Shown: one piece after another, positions 1 through 7,213 of the stretch
Layout: every line of letters starts with the position of its first letter
Numbering within the stretch: the stretch's first letter is position 1
DNA from: Thiobacillus sp.
GTDB lineage: Bacteria; Pseudomonadota; Gammaproteobacteria; Burkholderiales; Thiobacillaceae
DNA length: 43,497 nucleotides
Assembly: GCA_030679915.1 (NCBI GenBank)
Contig: JAUXRY010000006.1
Coordinates: 1 to 43,497 of the forward strand
Direction of reading: 5' to 3'
Made by a program: the position numbers and the translations under genes
Notes under the pieces: model-generated
Seen by the model: the letters and a program-made list of their open reading frames with translations, nothing else
The model's database searches: none
What the model was told of the DNA's origin: nothing

Positions 1-77
1 GGGGCGAGTTCTTTGCCGCCCATCCGGCGGGCTCGATTTTCGGGATTTCGGGGGTGAGCGGGGTCGCCTTTTCTTTG

Positions 78-111
78 GTTACTTTCTTTTGGCGAAGCAA
101 AAGAAAGTAAC
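78..111. repeat. Extragenic palindrome (14-bp perfect arms)
   Basis: The arms GTTACTTTCTTTTG (78-91) and CAAAAGAAAGTAAC (98-111) are perfect reverse complements around the 6-base loop GCGAAG. The element lies beyond the 3' end of the minus-strand GGDEF/EAL gene, so it could end that transcript, although no long T-run follows on either strand. Very similar AAAGAAAGTAAC-type palindromes are scattered between genes of many beta- and gammaproteobacteria and give rise to spurious reading frames beginning with a MAKQKKVT-like peptide. I therefore read it as a dispersed extragenic repeat that may double as a terminator. No second copy was noticed in the window. Confidence 0.6.
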
Positions 112-187
112 TTGCCGCCGGCAACCCCGGCCAACGGTCAGCAGTCCAGAAAAGTCTTCAACTACGAAGCAACCTCACAGCCAGCGC

Positions 188-3031
188 TCAAACAACCCCA
201 CGATCAACTCGCTTCACTTTGGCTGTAAGCCCAGGATGATCCCGCTGCGGCTTGTCCAGGTGATACCCCTGCACCATATCCACCCCAATCTCCCGCAACA
301 TCGCCAGGGTTCGGGCATCCTCGACGAATTCGGCTACGGTCCGTTTCCCCATTCCGCGCGCCACATCGGCAATCGCTTTGACGAACACCTGGTTGTCCCT
401 GTCGGTCGGCAGGTTACGTACAAACAGACCGTCAATCTTCAACGTGTCGACTTGCAAATGCTTGAGATAGGCGAAGGAGGAAAAGCCACTGCCGAAGTCA
501 TCCAGGCAAACACCGCAACCAGTCGTACGCAGCGACTCGATGAAGCGTTGCGCGTCGGCCAGATCGCTGACGGCGCTGGTCTCGGTGAGTTCCACCTGCA
601 GACGCGCGGGAGCCACGCCATTGTCGCGCAGCAGGTCATCGATGTACTGCGGCAGGCGCGGATCATCGAACGAGCGCCCCGAGATGTTCACCGCAAGATC
701 GGGCATGTCGGGCCGCTCACCTAAGAGCCGGATCGATTCGGCCAGCACCCAGCGATCGATATCGAGGATCTTGCCGCTCTTTTCGGCCATCGGAATAAAG
801 CGGCCCGGCATGATCAACTGGTCAGGATGCTGCTCATCGAGCATGCGCACCAGCGCTTCCAGATGGGCCAGTTCTCCGCTTTGGGCATGGTAGATACCCT
901 GAAAATGGAGTTGCAGCAGGTTGTTTTCCAGAGCATAGGTGATGCGGTCGTTCCAGGTCAGGTGCTCGACCATGAAACGGGACTTGTCGAGATCCGGGCG
1001 GTAGATCCGCCAGGTATTCTTGCCTGCTTGTTTGGCCTGGTACATGGCCATGTCGGCATGGGCAACCAGTTCGTCGCTATCGGCTGCCTGACTGGGATAA
1101 AGGGCAATGCCGACGCTGGTAGTGAGGCGCAGGTTCTGTCCTTCGAAACGGAAGGGAATGGCCGCTACCGCGCGCACCACCCGCTCTGCCAGCTGGATCA
1201 CGGTGTCTTCTTTGGCATTGGGCACTAACAGCGCGAATTCGTCACCGCCCAGACGCGTTAACACCTCATTGCGCCGCACCAGCGTGCTGATTTCGCTGGC
1301 CACCCGTATCAACAAGGCATCACCGGCCCGATGACCAAAACTGTCATTGACCACTTTGAATTCATCGAGGTCGAAAAACAGCAGGGCGCCCTGAGTGTCA
1401 TTACGTTCGCAGTCGACCAGCATGTGCTGAATTTCCTGCTCGAAACGGTGCCGGTTATACAGGCCAGTGAGCGCATCCCGCTCTGCCAGATAGGCCAGCT
1501 GAGCCGCTGTCTGGCGTTCGTGGGTGACATCCTCGTAAATCCACAAGTGACCAATGAAGTGGCCATCCTGATCGCGCACCGGATAGTTCAGCTGGGTCAC
1601 GACCCGGCCGTCGGCCATGGCGATTTCAAAGCTGTCAGACACCTCGCGGGTTTCCAGAACGGACAACAGGTGTCGGGAAAAGTGGTCCGGACGCGACAGG
1701 ACGCTGCTGGAATGGGACAACACCTCGGTGGCCGTCATGCCCATCAGCGAGGTCTCCTGGGCAATCATCCAGATGCGCTGGAAGGCCGGGTTGTGATAAA
1801 CCACCCTCGCCTCCGTGTTGACCAGGAGGATGCCCAGGTTCATGGCCGAGAGGAGCGAAACCAGCCGGGCGCGTTCGATCTGCGCTTCCTGGGCAAAACG
1901 CCGCTGAGTGGCCTCGGATGATCCAAGTTCACTGAGGGCTTCACGCAGACCCTGCTCGGCTCGCTTCAGCGCTGCGACGTCACGCAGGCTGGCGCGCAAA
2001 CCCAGGTAGTGATGATTTCGATCGTAGATGGGCTGCCAGTTGGCCGACAGACACAACTCGCTACCATCCTTGCACCGCATGCTGAATTCGTAACCGGCTC
2101 CCGCCTTGCCCTGCAAGGCCTCTTTCATGGTGAACCGGACGTTCTCACGTTCTCCTGACGGGACCTGGCATAAAGGAAATTCCGGCATGGCCAGGCATTC
2201 TTCCGGGCTGAAGCCGAGCATGCGCTGCACCGTTGGGTTCACCCAGAGCAATCTGCCCTCAGGTGAAAGCCACAGTTCAAGGTCATAGGTGAAATCGGCA
2301 ATCGCATGGAAGCGTTCTTCACTCTCCTCCAACAAATTGATGCGTTCACGGATCGCGGAGGTCATGCCATTAAAGGCATTAGCCAACAAACTCACCTCAT
2401 CATGCCCCGACACCTTTACTGTGGCGTCGTAATTACCTGCCGCCACAGCTTGGCTAGCCTGGGTAAGCCGGGTCAGGTGACGCGTCATCCAGATGCCAAG
2501 GACGGTCAGAAACAAAATTGACAGGAGGACCTCGGCAGCGGCGATGAGCAAACTCTGGCGTAACAAATGCGCCTGCGATTCCTTGAGAAACCTGGTGGAC
2601 AAGCCAAAGGCCAGCTGGCCTAATTTCTGATCTGCCAGATTGATAGGCACGGACAGGTTGAAAACCCCCTGTTCGACTTCGTCGAGGTTTAAGGCAGCGC
2701 TGACGACTGGTAGCGGTTGATCGGCAGGTCGGCCCACTGCAGAAAGCACATTCCCATAGCGGTCCTGGAGGACCAGGTAGGTGATGCCTTCCTCGCTCCG
2801 AATGGCGGCCAGAATATCCTTAAGTGTGCCGTAATCCCGCTGCGCCAGCGGAGAACCCAGCGACGCGTTAAACAGGGTTTTGAGTTCAGCGACCCGTACT
2901 TGCGACTGCTCAAGCAAGCTTGCGTTGGTCAGACGCAGACTGTTGACTACCAGCAGACTTAACATGACTACTTCGACAAGCACGCTCGCCAGGATCAGCT
3001 TGGTGCGCAGGGATCGTAACCGAAAAATCAA
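188..3031 (-). CDS. Membrane PAS-GGDEF-EAL c-di-GMP protein
   Basis: A 947-residue inner-membrane signalling protein predicted to make or break cyclic di-GMP. A first membrane segment (about 12-33), a periplasmic sensor loop, a second segment (about 160-182) and a HAMP linker (about 183-235) are followed by two PAS-like domains (about 236-355 and 385-505). The GGDEF domain has an intact GGDEF motif at 595-599; the inhibitory I-site is RRNE rather than RxxD (586-589). The EAL domain has LEAL (724-727), NIS (782-784), ELTET, the metal-binding DDFGSGF (844-850), K865 and E901, so phosphodiesterase residues look complete. Its start overlaps the stop of the upstream PhnD-like gene by 4 bases, implying coupled translation and a joint sensing role. 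Domain calls are firm; which activity dominates cannot be read from sequence. Confidence 0.93.
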   Translation of the reverse strand: MIFRLRSLRTKLILASVLVEVVMLSLLVVNSLRLTNASLLEQSQVRVAELKTLFNASLGSPLAQRDYGTLKDILAAIRSEEGITYLVLQDRYGNVLSAVGRPADQPLPVVSAALNLDEVEQGVFNLSVPINLADQKLGQLAFGLSTRFLKESQAHLLRQSLLIAAAEVLLSILFLTVLGIWMTRHLTRLTQASQAVAAGNYDATVKVSGHDEVSLLANAFNGMTSAIRERINLLEESEERFHAIADFTYDLELWLSPEGRLLWVNPTVQRMLGFSPEECLAMPEFPLCQVPSGERENVRFTMKEALQGKAGAGYEFSMRCKDGSELCLSANWQPIYDRNHHYLGLRASLRDVAALKRAEQGLREALSELGSSEATQRRFAQEAQIERARLVSLLSAMNLGILLVNTEARVVYHNPAFQRIWMIAQETSLMGMTATEVLSHSSSVLSRPDHFSRHLLSVLETREVSDSFEIAMADGRVVTQLNYPVRDQDGHFIGHLWIYEDVTHERQTAAQLAYLAERDALTGLYNRHRFEQEIQHMLVDCERNDTQGALLFFDLDEFKVVNDSFGHRAGDALLIRVASEISTLVRRNEVLTRLGGDEFALLVPNAKEDTVIQLAERVVRAVAAIPFRFEGQNLRLTTSVGIALYPSQAADSDELVAHADMAMYQAKQAGKNTWRIYRPDLDKSRFMVEHLTWNDRITYALENNLLQLHFQGIYHAQSGELAHLEALVRMLDEQHPDQLIMPGRFIPMAEKSGKILDIDRWVLAESIRLLGERPDMPDLAVNISGRSFDDPRLPQYIDDLLRDNGVAPARLQVELTETSAVSDLADAQRFIESLRTTGCGVCLDDFGSGFSSFAYLKHLQVDTLKIDGLFVRNLPTDRDNQVFVKAIADVARGMGKRTVAEFVEDARTLAMLREIGVDMVQGYHLDKPQRDHPGLTAKVKRVDRGVV

Positions 3032-3858
3032 GGCAATCCCTGGATCAGGCGCTTGACTTCACGGGCAGAACGGTCAAGCGAACGCAGCTCCTCCGGCGTA
3101 ACCGGCCGCATTCCCTTGTAGGCATTGCCACTGTAGAACTGGGCGCCTTCAGGCGTCTCTGCAAAACGTATCAACGCTGCCTGAAAGCGATCCGCCTGCT
3201 GCTTCAGGCGCGGATGGACGATCCAGATGAGGGCAGGCACTTGGGGCAGTTCAGCAAATATCTGAATCTGTTCACGGGTGTCTGGAGGCAATTGCAGCAC
3301 ACCGGCGGGGGAAACGACGCCCATCAGGCTTTCCCCTTGTTGCACTGAGAAACCGACACTGTTGTGACTGGGAAAGAGTGCAGCCCGATAATCCCGCCCC
3401 AATTCGAATCCGCGGTCCTGCAGCCATTGCTGAGACTGCAGCACAATTAGACCCAGAGGATCGAAGATCGCTAGGTTGCGTCCGCGCAATTCTTCAAGCT
3501 GCTTGACAGGCTTGTTTTTAGCCATGATCAGAACTGCCCGGTTGGCTGCGAGATAGGTCGCCACAGGCAGGAACCCGGCTTCCAGCTGGCTCAGGCGGGC
3601 CAGATGCGGCGCCGTCACCAGCAGGTCGAAATCCCCCGCCAGGGTGTCGTGATGGAAACGTTTGAAATCGGTGGAAGTGAACATCTCCACCGGCCGCTGC
3701 AACTCCCGCTCCAGATAAACACGTAAGGGCTGATAGTTGGTCAACAGTACTTTCGCACTCAGGGTCGGCAATATGCCTACCCGTAGGGCCGCGTCGGGCG
3801 CGGCAAGGGCGAATCCCACATGACAAACCAGGAAGAACAGTGCGGCGATGCTTCTCAT
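3028..3858 (-). CDS. PhnD-like periplasmic substrate-binding protein
   Basis: A 276-residue exported protein with a signal peptide (MRSIAALFFLVCHVGFALAA) followed by a fold like the phosphate/phosphite/phosphonate-binding PhnD family: an early VGILPTLSAK strand, a YLERELQRPVEMFTSTDF segment, and DFDLLVTAPHLARL in the hinge half. There is no permease or ATPase nearby. Its only partner is the GGDEF/EAL membrane protein, whose ATG overlaps this gene's TGA by 4 bases. PhnD-like proteins encoded next to membrane sensors commonly deliver ligand information to the sensor instead of feeding an importer, so the likely job is ligand sensing for the downstream c-di-GMP protein (inference). The ligand is unknown and phosphonate is not implied. 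Confidence 0.85.
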   Translation of the reverse strand: MRSIAALFFLVCHVGFALAAPDAALRVGILPTLSAKVLLTNYQPLRVYLERELQRPVEMFTSTDFKRFHHDTLAGDFDLLVTAPHLARLSQLEAGFLPVATYLAANRAVLIMAKNKPVKQLEELRGRNLAIFDPLGLIVLQSQQWLQDRGFELGRDYRAALFPSHNSVGFSVQQGESLMGVVSPAGVLQLPPDTREQIQIFAELPQVPALIWIVHPRLKQQADRFQAALIRFAETPEGAQFYSGNAYKGMRPVTPEELRSLDRSAREVKRLIQGLP

Positions 3859-4078
3859 TTTTTATTTACCCTCAATCCAATCTTGACTACAAGCTTGGAT
3901 AACTCCGATACGCAAGTCATATCTCAAGTTTAAATGAACGACAATCTGGCGGCCAACTTTAAAAATCAAAACGACTAGTCAGTCGTGTCTAACTAATTTG
4001 ACTCATAGCAACTATACAAAAAAGCCGCATTTCCACTGCACTGGACGGAAAACCATACCGCACCTGATTAACATTCAA

Positions 4079-6046
4079 CTACTCCACCGTCTCCGCGTCA
4101 GCCCCCTTGCCCTGCGCTTCTGCCGCAAAAAACCGCGCCACCACCTCCAGCTTGCGCGTCCGTGTCATCGCAGGCAACGAATTCAACAACAACTTGCCAT
4201 ACGGCTTGTCTGCCAGGCGCGTATCGCAAATCATCAACACGCCGCGATCCGTCTCGGTGCGAATCAAGCGCCCCGCACCCTGCTTGAGACTCAGCGCCGC
4301 ATGCGGCAACTGGTAATCCATGAACGGCTTGCCACCATTCTTTTCGGCTTGCGCAATCCGCGCGGCCACCACGGGGTCATCAGGCGGCTGGAACGGCAGT
4401 TTGTCAATGATGACGACTGACAGCGCGTCGCCGGGCATGTCGACGCCTTCCCAGAAACTCTGGCTGCCCAGCAGCACGGCATTGCCGGCTTGCTGAAAAC
4501 GCGCAAGGAGTTCGTTTTTGGGCGCGTCACCCTGGACCAGTAGCGGGTAATCCCAGCCACGCGACTTGAACGCGTCAATCAACAGGCCGCGGGCTTTTTC
4601 CAGTGCGCGCAGGCTGGTGAAGAGAATGAACGCGCGCCCACCGCTGACTTCCAGCACGGGCAAGGCAGCGTTGACGACAGACTCAGTGAACTCGGGCGTG
4701 TTCGGTGCGGATACGCCCTGCGGAACGTAGAGCACGCCCTGACGCGGATAATCGAAAGGACTGTCAACACACAGGGTTTCAGCTTCTTCAATACCCAACC
4801 GCGTTTTAAGGTGCGTGAAGTCGCCGCCCACCGCAAGCGTAGCCGAGGTGAGTATCCACGCCTGCGCGCGCTCGGTAAGTTTTGCACCGAACATGGCACC
4901 AACCGACAAGGGCGTAGCGTGCATCAGCAGCGAACTCATCGTGGTTTCGAGCCAACGCACGCGTGGGGTGTCGGGATCGTCAGCGCGTTGCCAACTGGCC
5001 AGCGTACCTTGCACCGCCTGCGCCCGCTCGAAGCAGTTATTCAGGTCGGCATCACGTTCGGCCTGGGTTGCCAGCAGCTTGGTCAGCTCCTCCAGCGTGT
5101 GGCTCGCGGCCTTCAAGGCGTCTGGCCATTTATCGTAGCGTTTAAGTTCGGCGAGGGTCGATTTAACCGGGTTTTGCGGAAAAGCCAAGCGCAGGTCGCG
5201 TGCGACCTTGCCGAGTTCTTCCGCCGAGCGCCGTAGCGCGGGGAAGTCGCCGGCCTTCACGGCGGCAAGGCGTTTGGTGTCGTTCGCAAGCTCGATCAGT
5301 TGTGCCGTGGACAGCGTCTCGCCGAAAAACTGCGCGGCGGTTTCTGCCAGCTGGTGCGCTTCGTCCAGGATGACGGTATTACACGCAGGCAGCAGTTCGG
5401 CGACGCCTTCGTCTTTCAGCCACAGGTCGGCAAAGAACAGATGGTGGTTGACCACCACCACTTCGGCATCGAGCGCGGCCTTGCGCGCGGCCATCACGAA
5501 ACAGTTTTTATAGTGGCTGCATTCGCTTCCCAGGCAGTTGTCTCGACTGGAAACGGCGTACTGCCAGGCTGTGGCATCTTCCGGGATGCCGTCAGCTTCG
5601 GCGCGGTCACCACTTGAACTGACTTTGGCAAAACTGGCGATTTTGGCCAGCCACTTCGGGTCGTCCCGATTGGCAAAGCGGCCATCGCTGAGATTGCGTT
5701 CCAGGTGATGGTGGCAGACGTAATTGGCGCGCCCCTTAAGCAAGGCTACTTTGACCGGGGATTTGAGCGCCCGGCGCGCAGCAGGCAAGTCGCGGTGAAA
5801 CAACTGATCCTGCAGCGCCTTGGTGCCGGTGGATATCACTACCTTGCCCCCCGACAGCAAGGCGGGAATAAGATAGGCAAGGGTTTTCCCGGTGCCGGTG
5901 CCCGCTTCGGCCAGCAACACACTGTTGCCGGCCACCGCACGTTCAACGGCTTCAGCCATCGCCAACTGCTGCGGTCGTGCGCGCCAGCCGGGTAGTTCTT
6001 CGGCAAAGGCGCCTGCGGGGGAAAATATGCGTTTCAGATCAGACAT
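4079..6046 (-). CDS. yoaA: YoaA/DinG-family Fe-S DNA helicase
   Basis: An ATP-dependent superfamily 2 helicase of the XPD/DinG group, acting on damaged or stalled DNA. Counted from the MSDLKRIF start (655 residues): Walker A GTGTGKT near 49-55, the four cysteines of the iron-sulfur domain near 111 (YVC), 171 and 176 (NCLGSEC) and 182 (NCF), the DEAH box near 228-231, and motif VI QGAGRLIRTETDRG close to the C-terminus. The conserved NCLGSEC, VVVNHHLFFADL and SFWEGVDMPGD segments match E. coli YoaA better than the longer DinG. A longer reading from 6079 exists, but the extra 11 residues are not family-like, so I chose 6046. It stands alone on its strand and is separated from the next gene by a MITE-like element. 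Confidence 0.93.
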   Translation of the reverse strand: MSDLKRIFSPAGAFAEELPGWRARPQQLAMAEAVERAVAGNSVLLAEAGTGTGKTLAYLIPALLSGGKVVISTGTKALQDQLFHRDLPAARRALKSPVKVALLKGRANYVCHHHLERNLSDGRFANRDDPKWLAKIASFAKVSSSGDRAEADGIPEDATAWQYAVSSRDNCLGSECSHYKNCFVMAARKAALDAEVVVVNHHLFFADLWLKDEGVAELLPACNTVILDEAHQLAETAAQFFGETLSTAQLIELANDTKRLAAVKAGDFPALRRSAEELGKVARDLRLAFPQNPVKSTLAELKRYDKWPDALKAASHTLEELTKLLATQAERDADLNNCFERAQAVQGTLASWQRADDPDTPRVRWLETTMSSLLMHATPLSVGAMFGAKLTERAQAWILTSATLAVGGDFTHLKTRLGIEEAETLCVDSPFDYPRQGVLYVPQGVSAPNTPEFTESVVNAALPVLEVSGGRAFILFTSLRALEKARGLLIDAFKSRGWDYPLLVQGDAPKNELLARFQQAGNAVLLGSQSFWEGVDMPGDALSVVIIDKLPFQPPDDPVVAARIAQAEKNGGKPFMDYQLPHAALSLKQGAGRLIRTETDRGVLMICDTRLADKPYGKLLLNSLPAMTRTRKLEVVARFFAAEAQGKGADAETVE

Positions 6047-6133
6047 GTTTGAATCGGAATTTGAGACGCAGTGTAACATTCAGCCCATACCGACCTGATT
6101 GTATTTCCTTTAGTTACACCGCCCTCCTGACGA

Positions 6134-6326
6134 TAGTGTCGTGAATTAAATAGCGGGACAGGATAAAACGGATGAATTTTTTCGCGGGGCATACCCGACA
6201 GCCTGACGGCTTGGGCACAAGAGGCACGAGGAGGCGACATAGCTGGCTCTATGGCAACGACGAGCAACGCCGCCATGCGGAAAAAGACGCCGTTTTATGT
6301 ATCGATATTTATGATTCACGACACTA
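6134..6326. mobile_element. MITE-like element with TA ends
   Basis: TAGTGTCGTGAAT at 6134-6146 is exactly the reverse complement of ATTCACGACACTA at 6314-6326. A second inverted pair is nested inside: ATAAAACGG (6163-6171) with CCGTTTTAT (6290-6298). T- and A-rich tracts further in (about 6175-6186 and 6277-6286) also roughly pair, so the imperfect terminal inverted repeats span about 50-60 bases. Each end carries a TA dinucleotide, which fits the TA target duplication of IS630/Tc1-mariner elements. At 189-193 bp there is no room for a transposase. I call it a non-autonomous miniature element, family assignment inferred. It fills most of the gap between yoaA and the hydrolase gene and supplies spurious upstream start codons to the latter. 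Confidence 0.72.
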
Positions 6327-6358
6327 AAACTATGGACACCATCGTTTACGCCCCTGCC

Positions 6359-7213
6359 ATGCGAACTTTCCTGCTTTGCCTGCTGACCTTCGGATTCCCC
6401 ACTTGGGCTCACGCTGAACTAGCCCAGCTGGAAATGCGCCCGCGAATTTACGCCAGCGCCGAATACCTGACCGGGCAACGCGATAAACCTGCTGTGTTGC
6501 TGCTGCACGGATTTCTACAGACGCGTGAATTCCCAACGGTTGCCACCCTGGCGCGTGGTCTGCATGACGCAGGCTACGCGGTACTGTCCCCCACGCTCAG
6601 CCTGGGGATCCCCAACCGCCGACAAAGCCTGGCGTGCGAGGCAGTGCACCGTCATGGCATGGAGGATGACCTCGATGAAGTTGCACGCTGGATTGACTGG
6701 CTGAAGTCGCGGGGCCATCGCTCGATTGTGCTGGTTGGACACAGCTTTGGCAGCTTGCAACTGCTGGCTTATCTGAGTGCCAACCCGGATAAAGCCGTTC
6801 AAGGCTTTATCGGTGCCTCGTTGATTGAAGCCCAGATCGGTGTGACCCCCCGCCCCGCCCTGGTCGCAAAACTGGAGAAACGTGAACTGAATAAAGAAGG
6901 CGCGCTCATCACCCAAAATCTGTCACTTTGCAAAAAATATACGTCTGCACCACACGGCCTGTTGTCCTATGTCCGCTGGGACCAGGCGCATACCTTGGCC
7001 GCAGTTAAACGTTCCCCCGTAAAAGTTCAACTTATTATGGGTGATGCCGATAACATGATCGAACAGAACTGGATCAGATCGCTGCAGCACAACCAAGTCC
7101 CCTTGGTGGTGATACCGGGTGCCAACCACTTCATGGACGGTGAGAACGAGTTTGACCTGCTGGAACACACGCTCATTTTTCTGAACCGAATGGATAAGGC
7201 CCCAACCCGATGA
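6359..7213 (+). CDS. Exported alpha/beta-hydrolase
   Basis: A 284-residue serine hydrolase with a signal peptide (MRTFLLCLLTFGFPTWAHA). The strand-HG oxyanion segment VLLLHGFLQT sits near 47-55, the nucleophile elbow GHSFG at 127-131 (Ser129), an acid candidate in MGDAD near 228-231, and the catalytic His in GANHFMDG near 257. Substrate is unknown; esterase or lipase-like activity in the periplasm is the simplest reading. The start at 6359 is preferred because in-frame ATG codons upstream (from 6251) fall inside or at the edge of the MITE-like element and would hide the signal peptide behind a nonsense leader; no start has a good Shine-Dalgarno sequence. Its stop overlaps the ATG of the next GGDEF/EAL gene by 4 bases. 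Confidence 0.82.
   Translation: MRTFLLCLLTFGFPTWAHAELAQLEMRPRIYASAEYLTGQRDKPAVLLLHGFLQTREFPTVATLARGLHDAGYAVLSPTLSLGIPNRRQSLACEAVHRHGMEDDLDEVARWIDWLKSRGHRSIVLVGHSFGSLQLLAYLSANPDKAVQGFIGASLIEAQIGVTPRPALVAKLEKRELNKEGALITQNLSLCKKYTSAPHGLLSYVRWDQAHTLAAVKRSPVKVQLIMGDADNMIEQNWIRSLQHNQVPLVVIPGANHFMDGENEFDLLEHTLIFLNRMDKAPTR

Noticed and set aside
89..724. 211-residue plus-strand reading frame starting MAKQKKVT
   Set aside because: It begins in the extragenic palindrome and then runs antisense to the EAL domain of a clear gene; this start peptide is a known product of that repeat.
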